Positions 1 through 9,186 of a DNA stretch of 64,000 nucleotides are shown one piece after another (positions within the stretch are counted from its first letter, which is position 1; each line of letters opens with the position of its first letter). The translations under genes and the position numbers were made by a program. The notes beneath the pieces were generated by a model. It did no database searches, had not been told where the DNA came from, and saw only the letters and a program-made list of their open reading frames with translations. Source of the stretch: Candidatus Streptomyces philanthi (GTDB taxonomy: Bacteria; Actinomycetota; Actinomycetes; Streptomycetales; Streptomycetaceae); the NCBI GenBank assembly GCA_018114805.1, contig CP073042.1, positions 2,356,001-2,420,000 on the forward strand, in the 5' to 3' direction.

Positions 1-355
1 TCGTACGAGGCGGGCGCCGCGCGCAACCAGGCCACCACGTCGGCGTGGACGAGGCACAACCGTGGCGCGAGGTGGGCGTACAGGTCGGTGGCCAGGGCGT
101 GTTGGGCGGCGGAGGCGTCCACCGCGTCGAGGCGGGCGGGCTGGTGGTAGCGGGCCAGGTGCGCGGCGTGCCGCGCGGAACCTGCCCCCAGGTCGGCCAC
201 GTACAGCCCGGTCAGGTCGCCCAGCAACTCCGCCCCGGGCCGGTGTCCTGGCCCCGCCCCTGGCCCCAGGTCCAGTGGAAGGCGGCCGGGACGGCGCGTT
301 CCGAGGTCGCGCGCCCGCGGCCGTAGTGGTGCCACAGGTCGGGCGTCGCGGTCAT
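1..355 (-). pseudogene. class I SAM-dependent methyltransferase, 3'-truncated by window edge, frame-disrupted
   Basis: Reads leftward from an ATG at 355 as MTATPDLWHHYGRGRAT..., then needs a one-base change near 230-250 to continue as ...GLYVADLGAGSARHAAH, the glycine-rich AdoMet loop (motif I), followed by the acidic motif-II stretch RLDAVDAS. This is the N-terminal half of a Rossmann-fold methyltransferase. The substrate cannot be told, and the catalytic C-terminal half lies outside the window. The frame change sits in a GGGGCC-rich run, so a base-call error is as likely as a real mutation. The neighbour on the right is transcribed divergently. Confidence 0.6.
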
Positions 356-834
356 CCGGTTCGCCCGCCGCCCCGGCCCGGCCACCTCTCGCCGCACCCG
401 CGCCCTGGCCCGCGCGCGGGGAAGCGCGCGTCGCCACGGTCGCGCGGGGCCTCGATCGTGCCGGCCCGCCGCGCCGTTCGGCGTGGTCGTCAAGATGGCC
501 ATCGGCCCTCCCGTGCGGCGCTGGTCGCCAGGTGGGCGGCGAACCGCCCCTGGGCTCCAACACCCCCTGGGCGGTCCGGATTCCCCCCCGGCAGTGGCCC
601 ACACACACGCCACCGCGCCGGGCCGCGGGCGGTCGTCGTCCGAGGGGCCCAGCGGACAGCGCACCCGCTCCCGCCCCTATACGCTGGCCAACAGCCGCCC
701 CTGTCGGGGGGCGTTCGACCCCCTAACCATCGCCCGGGGACGCGGTGATCTGGTCTGATGACGTCGTGGCAGCCGCGCGCCGGCCGCTGCACACGAAATG
801 AGATGTCCAGGCTACCATCACGTGGGAGGACTTC
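356..834. other. intergenic, divergent promoter region
   Basis: Separates two divergently transcribed methyltransferase genes. No convincing coding frame or RNA is seen. A GGGAGGA ribosome site at 824-830 belongs to the gene starting at 835. No clear -10/-35 pair was recognised. Confidence 0.5.
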
Positions 835-1683
835 ATGCAGGTTGGGCAGCCGAGTCTCACCGCTCGGGGCGCCGCCGCGCTGCGGGCGGCGCACCAGGAG
901 TTGGACGGCGGGGTCGTCTTCGCCGACCCGTTCGCGGTGGCGATCCTGGGTGACGACGCGGACGATCCGCTGTGCGCGACGGCCTTCGAGCCGGGCCGCG
1001 AGCCGCTGCGGGTGAGCGTCGCCGCGCGCTCGCGCTGCGCCGAGGACGCGGTGGCCGACGCGGTGCGCGAGCGGGCTGTACGGCAGGTCGTCGTGCTCGG
1101 GGCCGGGCTCGACACGTTCGGGTACCGCAATCCGCAGGCGGCCTCCGGGGTGCGGGTCTTCGAGGTCGACCACCCGGCCACGCACGAGTGGAAGCGCCGG
1201 CGACTGCTGGACGCCGGGATCGCGGTACCCGACGAGCTGACGTTCGTCCCCATCGACTTCGAGGCGTCCGACCTGGCCGAGGGGCTCGCGGCGGCCGGGT
1301 TCGACGCTGAGCGGCCGGCGTTCTTCATGTGCCTGGGCGTCGTCCCGTACCTGACGGCCGAGGCGGTCGCCGCCACGTTCGGCTTCATCGCCTCCCTGCC
1401 GGCCGGCACCGAGGTCGTCTTCGACTACGGCGAGCCCGTGAGCGCCCTGAGCCCCGAGCAGCGCGCCTTGCACGAGCGGCGGGCGGAGTGGGCCGCGCGG
1501 CAGGGAGAACCCTTCCACAGCTCCTTCGACCCCGCTGAACTCGCCGACCGACTCCGCTCGTGGGGCTTCGCGGAGACGGCGAACGCGTCCTTCAGCGACC
1601 TGGCCCGGCGGTACGCGCCGGACAGCGCGGCGGCCGAGGCGCTGCGGGAGGCGGGCGGCCACGTGATGCGGGCCCGGGTCTAG
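835..1683 (+). CDS. SAM-dependent methyltransferase, leucine carboxyl methyltransferase-like family
   Basis: A 282-aa protein of the actinobacterial putative O-methyltransferase family related to leucine carboxyl methyltransferases (PF04072 type). The AdoMet loop is seen as VVVLGAGLDTFGYR at about residues 83-97, followed by the acidic FEVDHPATHEWKRRRL segment typical of the family and a FFMCLGVVPYLT stretch in the middle. Length fits the family (about 270-300 aa). The ATG at 835 is preceded by GGGAGGA four bases upstream, which fixes the start. Members methylate carboxyl or hydroxyl groups on small molecules, often in secondary metabolism; the substrate here is unknown. No operon partner: it stands alone and points away from the partial methyltransferase on its left. 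Confidence 0.85.
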   Translation: MQVGQPSLTARGAAALRAAHQELDGGVVFADPFAVAILGDDADDPLCATAFEPGREPLRVSVAARSRCAEDAVADAVRERAVRQVVVLGAGLDTFGYRNPQAASGVRVFEVDHPATHEWKRRRLLDAGIAVPDELTFVPIDFEASDLAEGLAAAGFDAERPAFFMCLGVVPYLTAEAVAATFGFIASLPAGTEVVFDYGEPVSALSPEQRALHERRAEWAARQGEPFHSSFDPAELADRLRSWGFAETANASFSDLARRYAPDSAAAEALREAGGHVMRARV

Positions 1684-2004
1684 GACCGGGACGACGAGCC
1701 GGGGAGCCGGGAAGCCGACGAGCCGGGGAGTCAGGCGACGAGCCGGCGGGCCGGCCGGGCAAGGAGTCGGCGGACGTTCCGTACGGCCAACCCTCCAGCC
1801 CTAACCCGCAACCCCACAACCCCGCCCAAGCCTCCCCCTCACCGCCCAAGCCGCGGCCCGCCCCAGGCCGCCACCTAAACAAATCGCCAATCCGCCAAAC
1901 CACGATAGCGAGTTGCAGTGGGGTGCGGGCGGCGGGCGAGTGGGCAGGATAGGAGGCAGGCGGGGCGCGGCGGGCGTCGTACCGAGGGAGCGGGAGGCCG
2001 TGTC
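1684..2004. repeat. intergenic with short direct repeats
   Basis: Just after the methyltransferase stop the unit CGACGAGCCGGGGAG recurs at 1692, 1716 and, shortened, at 1736. It is followed by a pyrimidine-rich stretch around 1790-1870. A GGGAG ribosome site near 1990 serves the protease starting at 2005. No gene is seen. Confidence 0.5.
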
Positions 2005-3174
2005 ATGCGATCGGTACGGGCCACGGTCGTCGCTGCGGTGGCGGTGGTCGGGCTGGCGCTCGGCGCCTGGACGGTCGGCGGTGGGGACCGGGCGGGCGCC
2101 CCGACGGCCACCCCCGGCCAGCGGCTCCCCGGGGACACCCCGCACCCGTCACCACGGCCCGACCGGGTGCCCGACGGCGCGGGTCCCGGGCGTGACGGGG
2201 CGGGCCGCGACGGTGACGGGCGGGGCGGCGACGGACGCGACGGCGACGGCGCGGGCGGTGGCTCCCGTGGGGGCGCGTTCGGGCGGCCGCGGGCCGACGA
2301 CCTGTGGCAGCCCGACCGGATGGCCCGGGCGCGACAGCCCCCGCACGCGACCGCCGGCGGCGCCCGGAGCGGCACCGACCGGGTTCCGGAGCCGGTGCCG
2401 GCGCGCCAGGTGCCGCGCCCGTACCACCGGAACATGGCGCCGGTCGGCAAGGTCTTCTTCGACCGTCCGGAGGGGCCCACGGTCTGCTCGGGCACCGTGG
2501 TGCGGGACCCGGCGCACCCGGGCGCGTCCAACCTGGTGTGGACCGCCGGCCACTGCGTGCACGGCGGGGCGCGGGGCACCTGGATGCGCAACATCGTGTT
2601 CGTGCCCGCGTTCAACGACCGGGGCCACCCCGCCGAGCGGCTGGCCGACGCCCCGGCGGCGCAGGTCAGCTCGTACGGGGTGTGGTGGGCCGACTGGTCG
2701 CAGACCTCGGACGGGTGGCTGCGGCACGGCGGCACGGGGGACGAGCGGGGTTCGGCGTACGACTTCGCCGTGCTGCACGTGCGGCCCGAGCGGGGCGGGG
2801 CCTCGCTGGAGGAGACGGTGGGCGCGGCGATCCCGATCTGGTTCGGGGCGCCGTCCGCCGGGCGGATCAGCGGGGTCAGCGCGTACGGCTACCCGGCGGC
2901 GCCGCCGTACGACGGGGCGCGGATGTTCCGCTGCGCCGGCCCGCCCGGGCGCCTGGCCGCCACGGGTGGCGCGCCCGCCCTGTACCGCGTCGGCTGCACG
3001 ATGACCGGTGGGGCCTCCGGCGGTGGCTGGTTCGTGAGCCGGGACGGGGTCACCATGCTGGTCTCCAACAGCGCGATCGGCTCCACCGCGCACACCTGGC
3101 TCGCCGGCCCGCACCTCGGCCGCGCGGCGCGGGAGGTCTTCGACGCGGTCAGCCAGCGGTTCGCCGAGCGCTGA
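2005..3174 (+). CDS. secreted trypsin-like serine protease (S1/V8-like)
   Basis: A 389-aa exported serine peptidase. The start at 2005 gives a signal peptide (MRSVRATVVAAVAVVGLALG). A Gly/Asp/Arg low-complexity linker follows at about residues 60-95, then the protease domain from about 150. The catalytic triad can be read: His183 in WTAGHC, Asp253 in YDFAVLH and Ser338 in GGASGGGW. The S1-type GxSGG motif is intact. Streptomyces genomes carry several such V8/trypsin-like peptidases; the target is unknown. The gene is monocistronic, followed by a 158-bp gap before recQ. The charged, highly repetitive linker is unusual and may be a spacer through the cell wall. An in-frame start further upstream exists but would place a charged stretch before the signal peptide. 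Confidence 0.85.
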   Translation: MRSVRATVVAAVAVVGLALGAWTVGGGDRAGAPTATPGQRLPGDTPHPSPRPDRVPDGAGPGRDGAGRDGDGRGGDGRDGDGAGGGSRGGAFGRPRADDLWQPDRMARARQPPHATAGGARSGTDRVPEPVPARQVPRPYHRNMAPVGKVFFDRPEGPTVCSGTVVRDPAHPGASNLVWTAGHCVHGGARGTWMRNIVFVPAFNDRGHPAERLADAPAAQVSSYGVWWADWSQTSDGWLRHGGTGDERGSAYDFAVLHVRPERGGASLEETVGAAIPIWFGAPSAGRISGVSAYGYPAAPPYDGARMFRCAGPPGRLAATGGAPALYRVGCTMTGGASGGGWFVSRDGVTMLVSNSAIGSTAHTWLAGPHLGRAAREVFDAVSQRFAER

Positions 3175-3320
3175 ACCGGGCCCACCGCCCGCGCCGGCCC
3201 CTCGGTCGGCCCGGCGTACGCGGGGGCGTGGCCCGCGCGCTGGGCGTGCGCCAGCGGGGCGGGGCCGGCCCGATGATCTCCCGTACCGGGAACGGCCCGT
3301 GCGGGGTGTCGCGGCACCCA

Positions 3321-3326
3321 TAGAAT
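3321..3326 (+). promoter_or_regulatory. putative -10 box of leaderless recQ transcript
   Basis: TAGAAT lies exactly six bases before the recQ ATG at 3333, so transcription would begin at or next to the start codon. No ribosome-binding sequence is present. No convincing -35 element was seen. Confidence 0.45.
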
Positions 3327-3332
3327 TGCCGA

Positions 3333-5618
3333 ATGACTCCCCCTCCCCTCGATCACGACCTCGGCGACGTCTCCGCGGCGTCCGAGGCACCCGACGCGAC
3401 CGACGCCCCCGGGGTGCCCGGCCCGTCCGACGGCTCAGGCGGCCCCACGGACGCCGCCGCGCCGGCCACGGGGCAGGCGAACAGAGATCGCGCGACGGCC
3501 GGGGCCGCGGGCACGGGGGGCGGCGGGGACGAGTCGGCGGCCGTCCGCACGCTGCGCCGGGTCTTCGGTTACGACGCCTTCCGCGGCCAGCAGGAGGAGA
3601 TCATCGAGCACGTCGTCGGCGGCGGCGACGCGCTCGTGCTGATGCCGACCGGTGGCGGCAAGTCGCTGTGTTACCAGATCCCCGCACTCGTGCGCGGCGG
3701 CGTCGGCGTCGTCATCTCGCCGCTGATCGCCCTCATGCAGGACCAGGTCGACGCGTTGCGCGCGCTCGGCGTGCGCGCCGGCTTCCTCAACTCCACGCAG
3801 GACTTCGAGGAGCGGCAGGTGGTCGAGGCGTCGTTCCTCGCCGGCGAGATCGACGTGCTCTACCTAGCCCCCGAGCGGCTGCGTACGGAGTCCACGCTGC
3901 GGCTGCTCGGCCGTGGCCAGATCTCGCTGTTCGCGATCGACGAGGCGCACTGCGTCGCCCAGTGGGGCCACGACTTCCGGCCCGACTACCTGGCCCTGTC
4001 CGCCCTGCACGAGCGCTGGCCCACGGTGCCGCGCATCGCGCTGACCGCGACGGCCACCGAGGCCACCCACGAGGAGATCGCCGTACGGCTGAACCTCAAG
4101 GACGCCCGGCACTTCGTGGCAAGCTTCGACCGGCCCAACATCCAGTACCGCATCGCGCCGAAGAACGAGCCGAAGAAGCAGCTCCTGGCGCTGCTGCGCG
4201 GCGAGCACCCGGGCGACGCGGGCATCGTCTACTGCCTCTCGCGCGGCTCGGTCGAGAAGACCGCCGAGTTCCTGGTGCGCAGCGGCATCGACGCGCTGCC
4301 GTACCACGCGGGGATCGACGCGCGGGTGCGCGCCGCCAACCAGGCCAGGTTCCTGCGCGAGGACGGCGTGGTCATGGTCGCCACCATCGCGTTCGGGATG
4401 GGCATCGACAAGCCGGATGTGCGGTTCGTCGCCCACCTCGACCTGCCCAAGTCCGTCGAGGGCTACTACCAGGAGACCGGCCGCGCCGGGCGCGACGGGC
4501 TGCCGTCCACGGCCTGGCTCGCCTACGGGTACCAGGACGTGGTCCAGCAACGGAAGATGATCGACGGCTCCGAGGGCGACGCCGCGCACCGGCGGCGGCT
4601 CGGCAGCCACCTGGACGCGATGCTCGCGCTGTGCGAGACGGTCGAGTGCCGCCGGGTACACCTGCTGGCGTACTTCGGGCAGAAGTCCACGCCGTGCGGC
4701 AACTGCGACACCTGTCTGACCCCGCCCGACTCCTGGGACGGCACGGTCGCCGCCCAGAAGTTCCTGTCCACGGTGGTGCGGTTGCAGCGGGAGCGGCGAC
4801 AGAAGTTCGGCGTCGGGCAGATCATGGACATCCTGCTCGGCAAGAAGACGGCCAAGGTGATCCAGCACGACCACGACGCGCTGTCGGTCTTCGGCATCGG
4901 CGCCGACCTGCGCGAGGCCGAGTGGCGTTGCGTGGCACGGCAGTTGCTGGCCCAGCGGCTGCTGGCGGTGGAGGGCGAGTACGGCACGCTGGTGCTCACC
5001 GACACCAGTGGTGACGTGCTCAGCGGCCAGCGCGAGGTGCCGCTGCGGCGCGACCCGGAGCCGGCCAAGCGCGCGCCCAGGGCCGAGGCCAAGGGCCGCG
5101 GCGGCTCGCGGCGGGCGGCGGCGGTGGACCTGCCGGAGCCGTTGGTGCCGGTCTTCGAGCGGCTGCGGACCTGGCGGACGGCGATCGCCAAGGAGCAGGG
5201 CGTCCCGGCGTACGTGATCTTCCAGAACGCGACGCTGCAGGAGATCGCCGCGAGCGCCCCGAGCACGCTCGGCGAGCTGGGCACGATCTCGGGCGTCGGC
5301 GAGAACAAGCTGGCCAAGTACGGGCAGCCGATCCTCGACGTGCTGGCCGAGCTGCGTGCCGACGGCACCCTCCCGGCCGGCGGCGGCGCTGGTGACGGTG
5401 CCGATGGCGGCGCCGGTGACAGTGCGGGGACGGGGGCCGGGGCGCCGGCCCGGCCCGCGTGTGCGGCGGCTCCGCGCGGCGGCCAGCCGGCGGGCGGCCC
5501 GGCCGCCGGCCCGACCAGGAGTGGCGCGGGGCCCCGCGCGGCGGCGGCCGATTCGCTGTACGACTGGCCGGACGAGGAGCCCGAGCCGGAGCCGCCGTTC
5601 TGGGACGAGGGCGCGTAG
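3333..5618 (+). CDS. recQ: ATP-dependent DNA helicase RecQ
   Basis: A 761-aa superfamily 2 helicase that unwinds DNA 3' to 5' in recombination and repair. After a low-complexity N-terminus of about 70 residues come Walker A (MPTGGGKSL, Lys110), the DEAH box at residues 203-206 followed by [13 protein letters not shown], and motif [12 protein letters not shown]. The RQC zinc site is represented by the cysteines of [12 protein letters not shown] and CGNCDTC, and an HRDC domain occupies about residues 600-680. The C-terminus is a Gly/Ala-rich tail ending in acidic residues. It is longer than E. coli RecQ because of both tails. A TAGAAT box at 3321-3326 lies six bases before the ATG and no Shine-Dalgarno is visible, which suggests leaderless transcription. 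Confidence 0.97.
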   Translation: MTPPPLDHDLGDVSAASEAPDATDAPGVPGPSDGSGGPTDAAAPATGQANRDRATAGAAGTGGGGDESAAVRTLRRVFGYDAFRGQQEEIIEHVVGGGDALVLMPTGGGKSLCYQIPALVRGGVGVVISPLIALMQDQVDALRALGVRAGFLNSTQDFEERQVVEASFLAGEIDVLYLAPERLRTESTLRLLGRGQISLFAIDEAHCVAQWGHDFRPDYLALSALHERWPTVPRIALTATATEATHEEIAVRLNLKDARHFVASFDRPNIQYRIAPKNEPKKQLLALLRGEHPGDAGIVYCLSRGSVEKTAEFLVRSGIDALPYHAGIDARVRAANQARFLREDGVVMVATIAFGMGIDKPDVRFVAHLDLPKSVEGYYQETGRAGRDGLPSTAWLAYGYQDVVQQRKMIDGSEGDAAHRRRLGSHLDAMLALCETVECRRVHLLAYFGQKSTPCGNCDTCLTPPDSWDGTVAAQKFLSTVVRLQRERRQKFGVGQIMDILLGKKTAKVIQHDHDALSVFGIGADLREAEWRCVARQLLAQRLLAVEGEYGTLVLTDTSGDVLSGQREVPLRRDPEPAKRAPRAEAKGRGGSRRAAAVDLPEPLVPVFERLRTWRTAIAKEQGVPAYVIFQNATLQEIAASAPSTLGELGTISGVGENKLAKYGQPILDVLAELRADGTLPAGGGAGDGADGGAGDSAGTGAGAPARPACAAAPRGGQPAGGPAAGPTRSGAGPRAAAADSLYDWPDEEPEPEPPFWDEGA

Positions 5619-5634
5619 CGGGCGCGAGCGCCCG
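5619..5634. terminator. small hairpin after recQ
   Basis: CGGGCG-CGAG-CGCCCG directly follows the recQ stop, a 6-bp stem with a 4-base loop and no T tract. It may end recQ transcription, which converges with osmC. In such GC-rich DNA a short stem like this could be chance. Confidence 0.3.
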
Positions 5635-5793
5635 ACGCGTGGCCGGGGCCGGGGCCGGCCCGGGCGGCGTACGACGCGACCCGGCCGGACCCGGTGGGTG
5701 CCGCCCCGTCGAGGGCGGCGGCCGAGCCCGGCCGGGTCGTGGCGCGCGGGCCGGCGGCCGGGGTGCGTGGCGCGCCCGGGGCCGCGGGGTGCG

Positions 5794-6225
5794 TCAGGCG
5801 AGCAGTTCGGCCTGGAGCGTGATGTTCTTGACGCCGGCCAGCGCCTGGCTGACCGGGCAGTTGGCCTTGGCGTCCGCCGCCGCGGCCTGGAAGTCCTCCT
5901 CGGACAGGCCGGGCACGCGGGCCTTGACGGTCAGCACGATGCCCGTGATGCCCTCGCCCGGCTGGAACGTGACGTCGGCCCGGGTGTCCACCGACTCGAC
6001 GGTGAAGCCCTTGCCGGCGAGGCCATGCGAGAAGGCCATCGAGTAGCAGGAGGAGTGCGCCGCCGCGATCAGTTCCTCGGGGCTGGTGCGACCGGCCGAC
6101 TCCTCCGCGCGGGAGGACCAGCTCACGTCGTACGTGCCGATCTTGGAGGACTCCAGGGCGACGGTGCCCTTGCCCTCCAGCAGGTTGCCTTCCCAGTGCG
6201 TCTGGGCGGTGCGCGTCGTTGCCAT
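5794..6225 (-). CDS. osmC: OsmC family peroxiredoxin
   Basis: A 143-aa cytoplasmic thiol peroxidase of the OsmC branch, which reduces organic hydroperoxides. Both conserved cysteines are present: Cys60 in HSSCYSMAF and Cys123 in KANCPVSQAL. The sequence begins MATTRTAQTHWEGNLLEGKG and contains RTSPEELIAAAHSSC, which places it with OsmC rather than Ohr. Length is normal. It is transcribed toward recQ and stands alone. The expression signal was not identified, but osmC genes are usually stress-induced. Confidence 0.93.
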   Translation of the reverse strand: MATTRTAQTHWEGNLLEGKGTVALESSKIGTYDVSWSSRAEESAGRTSPEELIAAAHSSCYSMAFSHGLAGKGFTVESVDTRADVTFQPGEGITGIVLTVKARVPGLSEEDFQAAAADAKANCPVSQALAGVKNITLQAELLA

Positions 6226-6424
6226 GCGGGTGCTCCCGGGTTCTCAGCGTGAAAGCGGTGTGCGCCGCTCAGCTTAGGGGCGCGGCGGTGTCGGACGGGG
6301 TTGCTTCGGCCGGCGATCGGGCGACGCCTGGCATACGGCGTGCCCGCGCCCGGGTGAAGCGCGCGGCGGGCGGGGGTCGGGCCGGTGCGGCGCGTGGCCC
6401 GGTGGGGGCGGGTTCGGGTCCCGG

Positions 6425-6455
6425 TTGACCCTCACCTCACGTCAGGCTCCAGGAT
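6425..6455 (+). promoter_or_regulatory. TipA-like MerR-type promoter/operator
   Basis: A -35 TTGACC (6425-6430) and a -10 CAGGAT (6450-6455) are separated by 19 bp, the long spacer typical of MerR-controlled promoters. The spacer carries CCTCACCTCACGTCAGG (6430-6446), a near-palindrome differing at two positions from the CCTCACGTCACGTGAGG dyad I recall for tipA promoters. It lies 25 bp before the regulator gene at 6480, suggesting autoregulation. Confidence 0.65.
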
Positions 6456-6479
6456 CTCCCCGAACGGGAGGTCACATCC

Positions 6480-8267
6480 ATGAGCTACTCAGTCGGGCAG
6501 GTCGCCGGCTTCGCGGAGGTCACGGTGCACACCCTGCATCACTACGACAAGGCGGGGCTGCTGACGCCGAGCGAGCGCAGCCCGGCCGGCTACCGGCTCT
6601 ACGGCGACGGCGACCTGGCCCGCCTCGAGCAGATCCTCTTCTACCGCGAACTCAGCTTCCCCCTCGACGAGATCGCCGCCATCCTGCGCGACCCGCAGGC
6701 CAACGCGCTCGACGCGCTGCGCACCCGGCACCGCGAACTCACCGCCCAGATCGACGCGCTGCGGCGGCTGGTCGAGGTCGCCGAGCGCGCCATGGAGGTA
6801 CGGCGCACGGGCGTCCAACTCTCCCCGCGCGAGCGCTTCGAGGTGTTCGGGGAGGTGGCGTTCGACCTGAGTTACGCCACCGAGGCACACCTGAAGTGGG
6901 GCGCGAACGAGGGCTACCAGCAGGCGATGGCCCGCGCCGCCGCGCACACCAAGGAGGACTGGCGCCAACTGATGGCGGAGGCGGCCGAGTGGCGGAAGCG
7001 GCTGCTCGACACGTTCGACCAGGGTGTGGCGCCCGACGGGGAACTGGCGCTGGAGCTGGCCGAGGAGCACCGGCGGCACATCGCCCAGTGGTTCGCGCCG
7101 TGCCCGCCCGAGATGCACTGCCGCATCGCCGACGACTACCTGGCCGACGCGCGCGGGGGCACGGATGCGAGCGGGGGCGGGGACGGAGACGGGGGCCCGG
7201 CCGACGGTGGGGGCACGGCCGGGGGTTCGGCGCCGACGGGGCGGCGGGCGCTGTTGCGGACCGCGGCCGTCTTCGTCGGGCGGCTCGGCCAGGGCATGGC
7301 CGACGCCGCGGAGGCCGGCACCAACCTGCTGCTACTGTCCACCACCACCGCCCCGCTCGGCTGGCACATCGTCGAGGCGCTGGAGGTGCCCAGCCTCGGC
7401 CTGTACCTCCAGCCGACCGCGCCCACCGGGGACTTCCCACCGGTCGTCGGCGGCACCCGGTCGCTGGGCCGGTGGGGCAACCACACCGCGGGGCGGCTCG
7501 CGCTGCGCGTCGTGGACCGCGTCCAGGCGGACGCCGCCCGCGACCTGCGGAGCAGGCTCGGGCTGCCGGCGGCGACGGCGCGCGCCGTGCGCGAGGCCCG
7601 GGAGGTGGACCGGTGGCCCGTGCTGCACGGGTTCAGTCAGGCACTGGTGCCCCGGCCACGGGACTGGCGGGCGGGGCTTGAGGTCACCGGCAACTGGTGG
7701 CCACACCTGCCCGCCGACGCCGCGCTCCCGACCGAACTCGCGGACTTCCTCGCGGCCGGTCCGCCGCTGTTGTTCATCGGCTTCGGCAGCATGGGCGGCG
7801 GCGCCGGCGAACGGCTGAGCGAACTGGCCGCGCGGGCGCTGCGCGACGCCGGCGTGCGGGGGGTGGTGCAGGCGGGCTGGGCGGGCCTGGCCGCGCACGG
7901 CGACGACGTACTGACCGTCGGCGACGCGCCGCACGCCCTGCTCTTCCCCCACGTGGCCGCCGTGGTCCAGCACGCGGGGGCTGGCACCGCGGCTGCCGCG
8001 GCCCGTGCCGGCGTGCCGACGGTGCCGGTGCCGGTCCTGGCCGACCAGCCGTTCTGGGCGCAGCGCCTGGTGGCCAACGGCGCGGCCACGCCCCCGATCC
8101 CGTTCGCGGAGCTGACGGCCGAGCGCCTCGCCGCGGCGATCACCGAGGCCGTACGGGAGCCGGCGCCGCGCTCCGGCGTGGAGCGGCTCGCGCGCGAGAT
8201 GGCCACCGAGGACGGGGCGGGCGCGGTGCTCCGCGCGGTGGGCGCGCTCGCGGCGGCGGACGGGTAG
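6480..8267 (+). CDS. TipA-type MerR regulator fused to an N-truncated GT1 glycosyltransferase
   Basis: One uninterrupted 595-aa frame joins two proteins that are normally separate. Residues 1-71 are a MerR winged helix (YSVGQVAGFAEVTVHTLHHYDKAGLL) and 72-120 the coiled coil. About 125-222 is a TipAS drug-recognition domain that keeps the C-x-x-E-M-H segment (Cys208, His213) but lacks its last helices. A Gly/Asp-rich linker fills about 223-252. From about 255 to the end it matches the middle and C-terminal parts of sterol/macrolide-type UDP-glycosyltransferases (GWHIVEALEVPSLGLYLQP, FIGFGSMGGG, VQHAGAGTAAAAARAGVPTV, VLADQPFWAQRL). The first 100 or so residues of a normal enzyme are absent, so the acceptor half is incomplete and activity is doubtful. 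Ribosome site GGGAGG lies before the ATG. This may be a deletion joining tipA and a neighbouring transferase gene, or a functional fusion. Confidence 0.85.
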   Translation: MSYSVGQVAGFAEVTVHTLHHYDKAGLLTPSERSPAGYRLYGDGDLARLEQILFYRELSFPLDEIAAILRDPQANALDALRTRHRELTAQIDALRRLVEVAERAMEVRRTGVQLSPRERFEVFGEVAFDLSYATEAHLKWGANEGYQQAMARAAAHTKEDWRQLMAEAAEWRKRLLDTFDQGVAPDGELALELAEEHRRHIAQWFAPCPPEMHCRIADDYLADARGGTDASGGGDGDGGPADGGGTAGGSAPTGRRALLRTAAVFVGRLGQGMADAAEAGTNLLLLSTTTAPLGWHIVEALEVPSLGLYLQPTAPTGDFPPVVGGTRSLGRWGNHTAGRLALRVVDRVQADAARDLRSRLGLPAATARAVREAREVDRWPVLHGFSQALVPRPRDWRAGLEVTGNWWPHLPADAALPTELADFLAAGPPLLFIGFGSMGGGAGERLSELAARALRDAGVRGVVQAGWAGLAAHGDDVLTVGDAPHALLFPHVAAVVQHAGAGTAAAAARAGVPTVPVPVLADQPFWAQRLVANGAATPPIPFAELTAERLAAAITEAVREPAPRSGVERLAREMATEDGAGAVLRAVGALAAADG

Positions 8268-8507
8268 CGGGCCGGGCGGGGGGCGGCATCGGCGGGGGTC
8301 GGGCCGGCGCCGGCGAGGGGTACCGGCGGGGGGCCGGGGTGCCGGCGGGCGGAACGGGGGGCCGCCTGCCGGTGGGGGGCGCCGGCGGGTCGGCTGGGCG
8401 CGCCCTTCTCCCCGCCCGCTCCCGCGCTGAAGAATTGCGTCGCCCAGGGCGCGGTTCCGAGCGCGCCGCCGGCTCGCCCAGGTCCCCGGAACCAAGGAGC
8501 AACGGCC

Positions 8508-9164
8508 ATGCCCGTGCCGGAGGAGAACACCAGCGTCGTGATCGTGGGCGCGGGCGTCGCCGGCCTGACGCTCGGCACCTTCCTGCTGCGCGGCGGCGTC
8601 GACTGCGTCGTACTGGAGCGACGCGACCGCGCGTACGTCGAGCGGCGGCAGCGCGCGGGGGTTATCGACTCCCGGGCCGTGCGCATGTTCCGCGAGTGGG
8701 GCCTGGCCGACCGGGTCGTCGGCGGCGTCCCCCCTGGAGCCGGTGCTGCACTTCCGCGTCGACGGCGAGCCACGGCCCTTCCGGTACGCGACCGACGGCC
8801 ACGCCGACGGCCGGCTGTGCCCCCAGCAGGTGCTCGTCCGCAACCTCGTCGACGTGTTCGTCGGCGACGGCGGCGACCTGCGCTTCGAGGCCGAGGGCGT
8901 GGAGCTGGCGGACATCGCCGGCCCCCGGCCGCGCGTGCGCTACCGGGACGGGGCGGGCGTGACCCGCACCATCGGCTGCAACCTCGTCGCCGGCTGCGAC
9001 GGCGAGCACGGCGTCAGCCGGGCCAGCGTCCCCAGCGGGGAGCTGACCAGCTACTCCCGGGAGCACGGGTACGCCTGGCTGTCCGTGCTGGCCGATGCCC
9101 CCGCCGGTCGGCAGACCACGATGGCGATCCACGACCGGGGCTTCGCCAGCCAGTTCCCGCGCGG
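8508..9164 (+). pseudogene. 5' part of PobA-type FAD-dependent aromatic hydroxylase, interrupted by IS
   Basis: Begins MPVPEENTSVVIVGAGVAGLTLG, the FAD-binding GxGxxG motif of class A flavin monooxygenases, and runs on as a homologue of 4-hydroxybenzoate 3-monooxygenase, which makes protocatechuate from 4-hydroxybenzoate. An AAGGAG site lies before the ATG. The frame shifts inside a run of six C (8729-8734), after which ...LHFRVDGEPRPFRY and LVAGCDGEHGVSR (the second FAD motif) are read. At about 9164 the sequence runs into an insertion element; the rest of the gene resumes at 11344. The C-run frameshift may be a sequencing error, but the insertion clearly inactivates the gene. Confidence 0.85.
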
Positions 9165-9165
9165 C

Positions 9166-9185
9166 GGAAGCCGTGCGCAAACAAC
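9166..9185 (+). repeat. left terminal inverted repeat of the IS
   Basis: GGAAGCCGTGCGCAAACAAC matches the reverse complement of 11323-11342 at 17 of 20 positions. Confidence 0.75.
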
Positions 9186-9186
9186 C

